From Pachyseris speciosa (lineage: Eukaryota > Cnidaria > Anthozoa > Scleractinia > Pachyseridae): DNA of 64,000 bases. Shown piece by piece: positions 31,018-41,954 of the stretch (its first letter is position 1; every line of letters begins with the position of its first letter). Location: NCBI GenBank assembly GCA_016490735.1, contig JAEMWC010000215.1:107501-171500 (forward strand), written 5' to 3'. A program made the translations under genes and the position numbers. Under the pieces are notes generated by a model. The model searched no databases and was not told where the DNA came from. It was given only the letters and a program-made list of their open reading frames with translations.

Positions 31018-32740
31018 ACGCAAAGAGAAATTATAATTTCAGACCGAGACAATTTGTAACTGTTATTGGTTTCATCTAACTACCGGGAAACGTTTTCTCC
31101 CATTCAGAACTTTCAGGTACCAAGAGCTGATTCAGTTATTTAGTATTACGGACTCTCTACGAACTCTTTGTGACAATGTGACAATGACTCGGTAATCGAA
31201 TCGTTTTGAATAATCATCAGTAAATACCGGGAACTATTACTTGAAAAGTGCTCAACACCTCTCTATTGGAGTCGCACAAGAGATTTCTTTCGGGCACGAG
31301 TGGCGAGAATGGTCCTCTGGCGACTCGCTTTTCTTACCGCTCGAGCCCGAAATAAATCCCGCGTGAGACCCCAACCAACAGAGAGCTTGTTCGCAGGTTA
31401 GCACAGCAATTTACCTTCGTCAGGATTTCACCTTCGGTTCATTTGAAGGAAAGGTGAAGGGTCCCTAAGCCTGTTGCTGGTGCACGACAACAAAAACGTT
31501 AAATTTCTCTCCCCTTCTCTTTTTCGCGAGAGGCTATTTGAACACCTAGCCTCCACACAGGCTATGAACACCTGCAACAGGTTAGGGTTGCCAGCACACT
31601 TTTTTGCTCCTCATGAATATGGCGCTCGCACACGAATTACCACGAAACACATTTCGGGAAATTATCGTCATGTTTAATAATTACACAAAAAAGTATGCAA
31701 AAAGCTACCGTGTCAAACAATTAATAATGGTAATAGGACTGAATGGAGTCTAATACGAAGAATACAACAAAAAATCTTTCTGAACATCTTCAGAAACATT
31801 TTTTTTGCCACAACAATGTTTCCTCGGGTGGCTAAACGGGGGAACATCGTGGAAACAAGCGCTAGGTTAAATAGTTGCCGCAACATTGTTCCCTCTTTTA
31901 GCCAGAGCTCAAGCATCGACGACGGTAACGGCAACAGCAACAAAAACGTCATATAAAAAATAATAACTTCTCGTCTAAGTAAAATAAAATAAAAAGTTAG
32001 CCTTGTACGGGAGTTTCAGACTTCATCTCCCAGTTGGCTCGTTGAGCCCCTCCCCTGGGGTGGGAGGGGGGTACATGTTCCCATTAACCCCTGATCTTTT
32101 TTTGAGTTTATTCCTTGTTCCCCATCAGTAAAACGACTCGTTCCCTAAAATGTTTTAAGCTCAGGTTCCCTTGATACCCAAAATTTTTGCGTTGGTCCCT
32201 TGATTCCCAAAAATGTTTGTCATTGTTTCCTATATTTGTCTGCTTGTTTTACCTTCTATTCGTAGTAGAAAAAGAATCGCTTTCGAACGGCCTCTTTCTT
32301 CCCCTTGGAATCCGCTCATGTCGTACTTCATCATCATTCAGAATGAGAAGAATGTTCCTGTTTATCTTTAGCCTGATTTTTGAAGCTGGCTACAATGGAT
32401 GTCTGCATGGCACTCTCTGAGTTTTACTCGTGCCTGAAAGGCGACGAGTCTAGGATTCGGCTTTTTTGTTTTGTTTTTTATTTTTAGCCTTCGTGTCGCG
32501 ATTTTCCCAGCGCACGACTGTCCAACACGCACCGCAGCATGGAAGGATTTAACAGAAGCTCGGTCATCTTCACTTGCAGCGCACGCGCAGGGAGCTAACA
32601 AGAAAACCTACTGGTTTATTTAGCTTCCTAGCTTGTCCATTGTTTTTATTTAGTTTAGATTAACATATTTTGTAAATTCTCTAGATTGTAATAAAAAAAA
32701 TGTATACATTGACAAAAGCAAATAAAGATTATTATAATTA
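31018..32740. other. intergenic sequence with degenerate low-copy repeats
   Basis: Contains an inverse copy of the segment next to the (TTA)n at 5377 (about 31709-31745) and runs of GTTCCC-type words (32070-32230) that resemble those at 41348-41460. No gene recognised. Confidence 0.45.
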
Positions 32741-32839
32741 TTGTCTCTTTTATCACAGTCTTTGCTGGTGTTCTTTTTGTGCATCAGCCGGGCGCAAACC
32801 ATGCACCTAGAGCGTCAGTCACTCAAGTCAATCATTCTG

Positions 32840-34142
32840 TCATACACTGAGCACCTTTCTGAGGATTCGCGCAGATCCCAGCATGCAGATCTTTTGAATC
32901 TCTGTCATAGTAGCTCTCTCTGATACTTTCTTGATGTTCTCTACCATACCCTGCTTCACTGTACCAAGCGCACCAACAACCACAGGGATCACTACAGTTT
33001 TCATATGCCACATTCTCTGTATTTCTAGTTCTAGGTCTTTGTACTTGCTTTTTTTTTCAGTTTCCTTCAGTGCGATGTTTCTGTCTGATAGAACAGTCAT
33101 ATCAATCAGTTTGCAGGTGGAATTCACTGAATCTTTAACGATGATGTCTGGTCTGTTCGCTGTTATAGTTCTATCAGTATTGACTGGCATGTCCCACATG
33201 ATGGTGATGTTGTTATCTTTATTGTGCATCACGGTCTCTGGCTCATGTTCGTACCATTTGTCTGTAGTCTCTATATCATGATCTTTACAGATGCTCCAAT
33301 GGAGATATGCGGTAGCATTATTGTGCCTGGAGATGTACTCTGTTTTGGCTAATACCTCACATCCAGATACAATATGGTCCACTGTCTCTTCATGTTGCGA
33401 ACACATTCTGCATTTGCTCTCCACTTGCTGGCCACATATTACTTTCTGGTAGTTTCTGGTGTTTATTGCCTGGTCTTGAGCTGCTACAAGTAGTCCCTCT
33501 GTTTCTCCTTTCAAGTTACTTGACAACCATTTGTTGGTGGTGACTGTGTCTACATGAGGCTTCTCTAGGATCTTTGGATACTGGCCATGCAATGCTTTGT
33601 TTTTCCACTTTTCTTCTTTCATTGACTTCATCTTGGACTTAAACACGTGTTTCAGGGCTTTAGCATTTTCAGAGGCAGATTTATCTTCTCTGTTCTCAAT
33701 CTCTGGCATTGTTACTTCCCTTTTGAATTTAGTAGCATTCTTGGATATTGAATTTTTGGCTTTAGATCTGTCATGTTCAAGCACCTGCTTTGGATATTGC
33801 CCTTCTTTGTGCTTCAGGTAGTGATCAAGCCCTATTGCTGCTGTTTTGAATGCTGTTTCTACATCAATCAGGCCCCTACCTCCATCTTTTCTTGGGATGT
33901 ACAGCCTTTCCACATCTGCTTTAGGATGTAACATCTTGTACATGTTCAATAGTTTGCGTGTTTTTGTGTCAATCTTCTTCAGTTCTGAGGTTTTCCAGTC
34001 AATGATGCCAAAGCTATATTGCACAACTGGGACTGCAAGACTATTGATAGCTTCTATTTTGTTTCTTCCATTGAGCTCAGTTCTTAGGATTAATCTTACT
34101 CTCCTATTATATTCTTTTCTTATCTTCTCTTTCATTTTGCTA

Positions 34143-34187
<45 letters not shown>

Positions 34188-34759
34188 TCTTCCTGGTCCA
34201 ACTCTTGTATTTCTGTGTCATCATCTATTACTATGTTTCCAGTTGAGGCCAGTTTACCTTTCTTGAAAATGGCTTTGGCACATTTCTCAAGTCCAAATTC
34301 CATACCAATATCATCACTGAATTGTTTCACTATTTTCAGTTCTCCAACTTGTTCTTGCTCGTTCTTGCTATACAATTTTAGATCATCCATATAAAACAGA
34401 TTGCTGATTGGAGCACTTGTGTTTAAGATCTTGTAACCATACCCGGATGTAGCCAGCTCTGATGTTAAAGGCACAAGGGCTAGACAAAATAGCAGAGGTG
34501 AGAATGAATCTCCTTGAAAGATCCCTCTTTTGATCTTGATCTGATCTGTTGTGATACATCCATCATTGTATGATAGCTTCATCGTAGTTTTCCAGTTGCT
34601 CATTGAGGTTCTCATGAACTTGATTAGTTTTTCATTAAATCTGTACATCTGTAGGGTCTTCAGTATCCAACTGTGAGGAACACTATCATAGGCTTTTTTG
34701 TAGTCTATCCAAGTCATACTAAAGTTCTTTTTCTTCTTTTTGCAGTCTTCTATGATCAT
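32840..34759 (-). pseudogene. R4/Dong-like LINE: RT core and endonuclease part
   Basis: This 639-residue part contains RT blocks MTWIDYKKAYDSVPHSW, KRGIFQGDSFSPLLFCLAL and FYMDDLKLYSK (catalytic F-x-DD), then thumb sequence, then a knuckle C-x2-C-x7-H-x4-C (CRMCSQHEETVDHIVSGC) and the endonuclease core NRPDIIVKD...KLIDMTVLSD. It joins the upstream part through an A9 run at about 34758-34767, where the frame changes; an extra or missing A there explains the break. It could be a natural mutation or a homopolymer sequencing error. The rest of the domain is intact. Confidence 0.85.
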
Positions 34760-36449
34760 TTTTTTTTATTAGGAGCTGATCTTTGCATCCATATGAATCC
34801 CTGACACAACCTCTCTGTTCTTCCGGCAATATATCATTCTTAGTGATATGGGTGTAGCTTCTTTCGGTTAAAATCGATGTGAGCACCTTGTAGGATGTTG
34901 ATAAACAGGCAATTGGTCTATAGTTTTTAGGGTTCTCTGTGTCTTTGTTCTTTGGTAGTAGATATGTTTGTGCTGTAGTGAACCAATCAGGCAGATTTTC
35001 TGGGTGTTCTATTGCTTCGTTATATGCATTCAGTAGGTGTTGATGTAGTGCTGTGAGTTGCTTTAGCCAGAAGTTAGGAACTGCATCAGGGCCGGGTGAC
35101 TTCCAGTTGCTTGCTTTCTTTAAAACAGTCTGCAACTCATCTTGGCTTATGTCCTCCCATGGTTGGCATTCTGTATCAGCATATTTCTGCTCCTCCCTCT
35201 TTATCCACTCTGCTGAATGGTTGTGCTCTCTATCGTTCTCCAAGATGTTACGCCAGAATGTTTCTGTTGCTTCTTTCTTAGGTGGTTTTTCAACTGATAT
35301 CTGGTCTTTACCAAGGTTTCTGAAGAACTTTTTCCTAGCGTTTGCAAACATCTGGTTTTGACTGAATTGTTTACTTCTTTTTACATATCTTCTGATTCTT
35401 TGGGCTTTTGCTTGAATTTTCATTTTAAGGGATTCTCTTACTATTTGCAGTGCTTGATTTGTTGTTATTTTGTATTTCTTTTTAATTCTTTGTTTTTTCT
35501 TGGAGATCTTTTGGCTTTCACCTTTCTGTGCCATGTCCGTTAGTACCGACAGATCAGCTCTCATGCTTTTAATCTGATTCTCTATTCTTGTCCTCCATTT
35601 TGGTTGTTGCCGTTTATTGCTCTTTGTCTTTGGGAGTTTTGGCGTTTTACCCATCTTTTCAGATATCACATACGCAGTGACATATTGTAACAAATTGATG
35701 TTATTGAGGTTGGGTGCCTCTTCTGCTATTACCAATTGAATTGCTTGGTTTGCTTGTTTGATCAACAGCTCAGCCTTTCTGTTCACTGGTATCTTGGGTA
35801 GAGGGGGCCATTCTGCCATCCTAATGTTTTCCCATTCAGCTCTTGCCCTCTTAATTTCTTTAACTAGGTCTTCGATCTCAGATGGATTTTGTGATGGTTC
35901 TACCTCATCTTCATTTGATTCCTCATAACAATTGTTGGCTTCTTCTACAAACACATCAACTACTACACTATCTGTTTGGTTGTTTTGTTCATTCAATTCA
36001 TTTTCAATCCGTTGCTTGATGTTATCTAGTTCAATTTCTGTTAGTTTGTGTTGTTTTTCAATATATCTACGTTGGTTCATCAGTGCATTGGCTGTTAGAT
36101 TGGGCCTTTCATTTGGGTTTCTTTCCCTCCATATTGTGAATGTATCTTTTGTTACACCTTCACTGGGGTCTGCCTTTGCCATGTAATAGCAGAACATGAC
36201 TTCAATGTAATCCTCTCGTGTTCATTTCTGTCTGGTGTTTCTTTTATCTGTATTGGTACCTGCCCGTTCTGGTGTTGAAGGACCCTGTTGGGAGAGACTC
36301 TCAGATGGGTTGGCTGCCACTGCAGGTTGAGAGGGTAGATCAGTAGACAACTTTTCGACCTCAGCCTGACCACTCACTGAGGGACGCGCTCCTTGTTGAC
36401 CCGCGCGACGAGCGATGCGGTATGAATTCCTTACATTTCTACTACTCAT
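34719..36449 (-). pseudogene. R4/Dong-like LINE: N-terminal part with one nonsense codon
   Basis: From ATG at 36449 (MSSRNVRNSYRIARRAGQQG) the frame runs to a TGA at 36224-36222, then continues in the same frame as TREDYIEVMFCYYMAKADP through to 34719. A Trp codon at the TGA position would restore it. The region carries acidic and basic low-complexity parts, KSPGPDAVPNFWLKQL and NYRPIACLSTSYKVLT (RT block 1-2 motifs), and ends DSYGCKDQLLI at the frameshift. No N-terminal zinc fingers are visible. Confidence 0.8.
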
Positions 36450-36533
36450 ATTGGTGAAGATGCTATTTGACCCATAGCTGGAGAGAGGCTATCCCGCGCC
36501 AGACCTCAACTTGGTATTTCTAACCCTCGCGGG

Positions 36534-36596
<63 letters not shown>
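36534..36596 (+). repeat. (TTA)n microsatellite next to the LINE 5' end
   Basis: About 21 TTA units. It probably represents the target of the adjacent R4/Dong-like element. Confidence 0.9.
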
Positions 36597-36898
36597 TCGT
36601 GCAAAAAAAGTGACAGCCCGTGGGAAACTGCACGAAGGCTCGAAAGATGTTTTCAAAGCAAACCTTCGATTCTTTTTCATTTATTTCTACAAGAGATGCT
36701 TCGATGAGTAATTTCGGCGGTTTTTCTGTCCATATCTCGAATCCTAAACCGTTCCATAAGCGTTTTCTTTCTCAAACGCTCAGAAGAAATTAAATCCATC
36801 GAAAAAACAATGTCGCATAAGATATTTTGCAATAAATAAACTATATTCTACTCACTAATTATGCTAAGTAAATATAGCGTAGCGGTCATCAGTACCGC

Positions 36899-37985
36899 TT
36901 TTGAAGCACGTAATCCAAGGAGGATCGTGACTAAAACACCACTGGAGTATTACGAGTAACACACTAGTAACATACCAGTACATACGAAAAACATACGGGT
37001 ACATAAAGATACATACAAGTAACATACGAATACATACGGTCAAATGTGGGTAATACGCATTTGTTTTTTACTGCTCGGTGTATTTGTTAATGCAAGGGTA
37101 TAGTGTGGGGGAGAAAATAGCATTTGAGAGTGTGTGTATTTGCGTGTGTGGTGGGGGGAGGGGGGGGGGGGGTGATGGGATTCTAAATCTTCCCTGAGTC
37201 AAGAAAATGAATTTTTCTCCGAAAACTATGATTTGTTTTTTACTGCTCGGTGTATTTGTTGATGCAAGTAGTGTGGGGAGATATTAGCATTTGAGATTTG
37301 AGGGTGGGTGTGTGTGTTTGCGTGTGTGGTGGGGGGAAGGGGGGAGGTGCTTCACTGGTGCTTCGTGTGAGCCTATTGCTGCATAAAATAGCAATAACAT
37401 AAAGTAACAATAAGAAATAAAGTGAAAATAAAAGAGATAAATAATAAAAAAAATAAAATAATAATAATAATAATAAAATAAGTAACACATACATAACCTG
37501 TTTCGCCCCAGAGGTCTTTGCAAGGGTAGTTATTTCAACTTGCCCAACTCCCGCCCCCCTCCCAACAACCACCACCACCACCCCTTCCCTCTCAAAACGT
37601 TGCACGTTTGATCTACTTTGCTACGCTATCGCATTACCATACCAGGCAAGGAGCTAGAGATACCCCAGTCGAATTCCCCTCCCCCCCCCCCCCCATCACT
37701 CACGCAAACACAAACACACAATTACACCCTTCATGAATTAATGAATATACACCAAGCAGTAAAAAAAAAATCGAAGATTTCGGAGAAAGATCCAGTTTCT
37801 TACATATTTTACTTTGTTTGACGTATGTTACCTGTGTGTTACTCGTATGTATTCTATGTTACTTGCATGTTACTCGTATGTATCTATATGTACCCGTATG
37901 TCACTCGTATGTACTGGTATGTTACTCGTATGTTACTCGTAGTACTCGGGTGGTGTTTTAGTCACGATCATCCCAGGAGAGGTTC
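36899..37985. mobile_element. element with long inverted arms of degenerate ACATACGAGTAAC repeats
   Basis: The left arm (36899-37230) and the right arm (37670-37985) are inverted: GATCGTGACTAAAACACCAC followed by tandem ACATACGAGTAAC-like units recurs in complement, and so do GTGTTTGCGTGTGTGGTGGGG-type tracts. The left inner part is partly duplicated in direct orientation (37243-37350). The middle holds AT-rich low-complexity sequence. No transposase frame. Probably a non-autonomous DNA transposon with satellite-like termini. Confidence 0.55.
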
Positions 37986-38129
37986 AATCTACTGTAGAGG
38001 CAGCTCATGCGAGCTTTTGTTTTTGTTTGTTTCTCTTTTTATTGCCTTGTCTGTTTTGTTTTGTTTTTGTTTTGTTTGTTTGTTTTTACAATATTACTAT
38101 TGTTATCAATGGTTGACCTTTAAAGTAAT

Positions 38130-38318
38130 TCGAAAATTTTAAACGGATATATGTTGACTGAGGTACAGACAAATAGACTCGGACGTCATGATAAGCGCAA
38201 TGCGTCCGATGTAAAGGAGGACAGACAGACTTCTCTTTTTCTCCTGTTTCCCACCAACTTAGGGATATACAATGTAGTTTTGCAGGCACGAGTTTAGGCT
38301 AATTGTAGCCTCTTGTTT
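38130..38318 (-). repeat. fragment of dispersed repeat A
   Basis: Contains the outer end of repeat A in inverse orientation (GAGTTTAGGCTAATTGTAGC at about 38289) and the ATGCGTCCGATGTAAAGGA block. Confidence 0.6.
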
Positions 38319-39007
38319 CCTTCTATTTTCAGAACAGTCAGAACAGACTTTCCAGTATCTTATGAATAAACACGGAGAACGCACTCTAAGAGTGTCATGG
38401 CAGAGGACTGTAAAATGAACAGGAATTATGCAAAACCTGAAGAGAATGAGATTTAGAACAAATATATTTCTTATTACTAGGAAAGTAGACAGTTCCATTA
38501 ATGGAAGAAAAACGTAATCTCCCATAGTAGGAAAGCATGCTCCATTATGAGAAATGAGAAAATAACCAACAAAATTATGATGAGTTGATCTAAAACCAAA
38601 GTCTCATATATAATGACATACAAGATATACAAGTGTATTTAGTTTGCAAAGGAGAATTACTATAATTCAGATCTTGGGAGTGAAAGGTTTAAAAAGCAAT
38701 AAATTCCTGACTTACTTGCTTGAAAGAAGTTGATAGCACGTGGTTTGTTCAACATGCATGATTCTTTTCTTGCAAAAGTACACTGAATCCATCGTTCACA
38801 TAACGCGAGAACCCCAAATGTATCATGCATTGCCAAAGTAAAAGCAAATGTACATTATTTCAACAAAGTAAAGTTCAAGCCATGTGCCAATAATATGCAA
38901 CATTTCTCAAGAGATGATGATGGAAATACATGAACTAAGCTGATTTGAACTTGTTCCACTTTGATATTTGGCATTCTTTCCTTTCAACTCCATTTCCATC
39001 TGGATTG
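38319..39007. other. intergenic, nothing recognised
   Basis: AT-rich sequence between repeat A and the candidate gene; no feature is supported. Confidence 0.4.
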
Positions 39008-40036
39008 TTACGCATAACCTTTCCTGTGTGTTGTTATTGGCCGACCAGGCTTGCGGGGGTCTGCAGACTTCTTCTTTCCATTCACTTGCACGGTTGGCAC
39101 AGCATTCTGAGTTGAACTGTTGCTCGAGCAAGCCTTTCCACTTGGGCCACTTGCATGTGTAACTGGCATTAGCACCTCAGGCACATTAGTTGTTTGAACT
39201 TCAAACACCTTCACTAAAATGAACAAGAATCAACAGGACCATAAGACCAACTATGACTAAGTCAAGCCTTTTCCCCTGTTGGTGAGTGCTTATCGAAGGA
39301 CTCTCAGGAACGTTATAACAAGAGACTAAGGCAGCTTAATGCCCAAAAGCTAAATAAATCAGACTGAGTTATGTCGGTTATTAAAATTGCTTGAAATCAA
39401 CTAATTGAACTTTTTAAAATCATTGTCACCATTGAGAGGGACAGACAGGCTGGATTATGTAAACGTGGAATCATGGCAAGAAGTTGCCTACCTATAAGTT
39501 CTCTTTGAAGTCCAAATATCTTTGGAAAGCAATTATCCCACTGTTCTTGACTGTCGATAGAAAAGATCGTGCCTTTAGGCCACTCGGGCAATTTCGGTGT
39601 AAAGCGGTCTTTCGCTGAAACCTGAACCTTGAACTTTGTGATGTTAAAAGCGGCATTCTGCCGCCGAGCAAGACATTTCTTTTTATCATAACTTTGATAT
39701 TTTCATTATATTTTAGGTTTTTGTGATTTTGCATTGCATTTTTAGGCTTTTTAATGTAATTCTTGAATTCTGTTATTGTATTTTTATTGGGCTTTTTAAA
39801 TGTAATAGTTCATGAAAATTCTTGATGTAAATTAATTTTTTAAGTTACAGGGCCCCTATGGAGACCAGCCTTAGAGCTGAATGGGCTACACTGTGTAAAT
39901 AAAGTTTTACTTTACTTTACTAGTTTGTCCTTGATTGCCCATTGTGATAAATTGCTCCAATAACTGGTACAACTGTGATTGCTTCTCGCGCTGTGTCAAG
40001 GTCAGCTGTAACATTCTCGACATCGTTTTCCGCCAT
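39008..40036 (-). CDS. candidate three-part gene of unknown function
   Basis: Joining 40036-39921, 39691-39492 and 39213-39008 gives an open frame of 173 residues with phases that agree at both junctions (TA+T, G+TG). It begins MAENDVENVTADLDTAREAI; the middle has LPEWPKGTIFSIDSQEQW and CFPKIFGLQREL; the C-terminus is Ser/Thr-rich then basic, with PRKPGRP, an AT-hook-like core. The second intron has standard sites (ATAG/GTAGGC, TTTTAG). The first removed segment (39692-39920) is a LINE 3' tail with GT..AG ends. No family is recognised. The upstream MITE (40073-40910) begins only about 40 bp before the ATG. Confidence 0.4.
39692..39920 (+). mobile_element. LINE 3' tail inserted in the candidate gene
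   Basis: Ends on the plus strand with ACTGTGTAAATAAAG then TTTTACTTTACTTTAC, a typical 3' tail with short tandem units. On the gene's strand the insert starts GTAAAG and ends AAAG, so it could be spliced out. Confidence 0.5.
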
Positions 40037-40072
40037 CTTGATTTTCTGCCATGTGTAAGATCTGATAATGCA

Positions 40073-40910
40073 GGGGAACCCAACGACAAGTTTCGGTAGA
40101 TATCTGTTTATTGGAGGTTGGTTCGCCTTAAACTTTCGGCAACGATTAAAGAGTTCAATCGGATTTTCGTTACTGAAACTTGGACTAAAAGATTCGCAAT
40201 TTGGAAATCATGGCCCTGAGGTTTTCGGAAAGGTCATATTTGCTGTTTTTGGCAGCCAAAAACGTCACCTAGCATTTTCGGAAAGAAAATAGTTCCCTGG
40301 AAAATTCTTGGGAAGTTCATTTTAGCTAGCATTTTCTCAAAGGAAGATTTTGATCCCTGATATTTTCGCGCAAATAAAATTTCAGCTAAGGAATCCGAAC
40401 AGATCAAATTCTTCTAGCTAAAGAAAACATCACTTTAAACAGACTTCAAACACCATTGGCCATGTTCTAAACGAGGGAGGGTCTGGGAATGAGTTTTGCA
40501 ATTTATCGATTGGAAATAATTGTTGACGCTGCATGAAAGAGCATCTCAAAAATGGTCACCTTGCCAACTTTGACGCTGTTCAGTTGAATTGGAGAAGAAA
40601 CAAAAGCTTTTGAAAATTGTGAAAATTAGAGACTGTGTGGTTTGGAGGGACACACTTTCCGAAATAGAGACATTTGTATGGGATTTTTTTAAGGATCTAA
40701 ATGCATGTCAACTGGCGACTTTTCGACCAAACATAGTCAAACCTATTTTGAGATACCCTTTTAAATGAGAATCGATTTAATTCAATGCCATTGATTTTCA
40801 ATGAAGTTTGGATTCGTTCCCAGGCCCTTACTCGCTTAGAACATGGCCAATAAGGTACCGTGAAAATGCCTTTCTACAGCTTTTGGGTGATTTGGCTCGT
40901 TGGGTACCCC
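40073..40910 (+). mobile_element. MITE with GGGG(A/T)ACCC ends, copy 2, with nested MITE
   Basis: Ends GGGGAACCCAACGA and TCGTTGGGTACCCC are inverted repeats, flanked by a 10-bp direct repeat TGATAATG(C/T)A (40063-40072, 40911-40920). The outer parts match 15333-15760 in inverse orientation. A second MITE interrupts it at 40457-40849. A duplication of 9-10 bp suggests a Mutator-like or related superfamily; this is inference. Confidence 0.65.
40457..40849. repeat. MITE nested in the preceding MITE
   Basis: Inverted ends TGGCCATGTTCTAAACGAG and CTCGCTTAGAACATGGCCA, flanked by AT on both sides; the homologous position at about 15388 lacks the insert and reads CTTATGGTGT. No coding frame. Confidence 0.65.
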
Positions 40911-40919
40911 TGATAATGT

Positions 40920-41470
40920 AAGATCTGAGTCCACTTTATCTGGTTTTAGAAGACTCCTGCAAGCAATCTCCTTTTATACTTAACGGTATATTTAACATTT
41001 TTTATGTATATAAATATATTTTCATGTATGTAATACATTTATTTAATGTATGTATATAGAATTTTATGTATGTAAGAAGATTTTCTCTTCTTTTGTTCTC
41101 ATAGATATTAGCCTTTCAGGCTACTCTGAAATTCAAGTATAAATAAAGTTCATGTATGAATGTGTGTATGTATGCATGTATGTATGTAAACAAACGTTCC
41201 AAGATGCCTTGTCTGGCTCGTAATACATAATGATGTCCTGCCACTCGCGTGAAAAGGGACTTATGACCCATCTATGCTATATTGACGTTATACTCTGTGA
41301 TAGGGCTCCAAAAGTTTAAAAGAAATTATAATTGAAAGTAGATTAATGTTCCCTTGATCCCAACAATCTAATCAGGAGTTCCCTTGTTCCCTGAAAATAA
41401 TTTGACAATATCCCTGTTCCCTAAAAATAAAAGCCCCTGTTCCCGTGTTCCCTAAAACCCCTGGGAGAGG
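40920..41470. other. simple repeats and degenerate sequence
   Basis: TATGTATG-type microsatellites (about 40995-41190) and GTTCCC-rich sequence (41348-41460). No gene. Confidence 0.5.
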
Positions 41471-41474
41471 CTCC

Positions 41475-41588
41475 TTGTTAGCTCAATTCGTAGAGCACTC
41501 ATAGCCGGTATCGCAGAGGTCGCGGGTTCAACTCCCGTAAAAGCCTGAAATTTTTCAGGCTTTTTTATTCACTACTGCTTAAGTAGTG
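41475..41588 (+). repeat. tRNA-like repeat with two downstream hairpins, copy 2
   Basis: A-box-like TTAGCTCAATTCGTAGAGC and B-box GGGTTCAACTCCC (stem CGGG/CCCG intact) are followed by hairpin 1 (GCCTGAA/TTCAGGC, 41543-41560) and hairpin 2 (CACTACT, loop GCTTA, AGTAGTG, 41570-41588). Compared with 7095-7210, hairpin 2 has changed on both sides while still pairing. Confidence 0.6.
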
Positions 41589-41954
41589 GAAGTGGTGGTG
41601 GTAATGGTATAGTGATTAGTAATCAGAGTAATTCCCAGTTGTTAAAGAGACAGTTTTATTAGTTGAATTACAATATCATGGCCTGGGCGTATTTTTCTTA
41701 AAAGCTGAGGCTGATTAACACACACGTTTTCGACTACAACCATATTAGTATTAAACTTTCCTTTTTACACTAGTACTGTATAATTTTAATCAACGGCAAA
41801 ACTAGCTCGAAATATGAAATTCCTATACAGTTGGTCATCGTGTTTCAGTAATTCATGATAAATGTTAACAGCAACAATTTATTTTGCTTCACCGTGATAA
41901 ACTTTTACTTTCCAGGCCTTCCCGAAAGCGTCGCCTCAGTTGCATGCAAGGCAT

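Larger units (their letters stand above)
32745..36530 (-). mobile_element. R4/Dong-like LINE with restriction-like endonuclease, nearly full length
   Basis: A single minus-strand protein frame, broken by one nonsense codon and one frameshift, spans 36449-32840 and ends with a CCHC zinc motif plus restriction-like endonuclease, the mark of R2/R4/NeSL-group LINEs. The 5' side abuts a (TTA)n tract at 36534-36596 and the 3' side ends near ATTATTATAATTATT at 32728-32743. Dong/R4 elements are known to target TAA repeats, which fits. Boundaries are approximate. Confidence 0.8.

Noticed and set aside
32931..34394. Plus-strand frames of up to 182 residues opposite the R4/Dong-like LINE
   Set aside because: Antisense shadows of a well-supported minus-strand RT and endonuclease.
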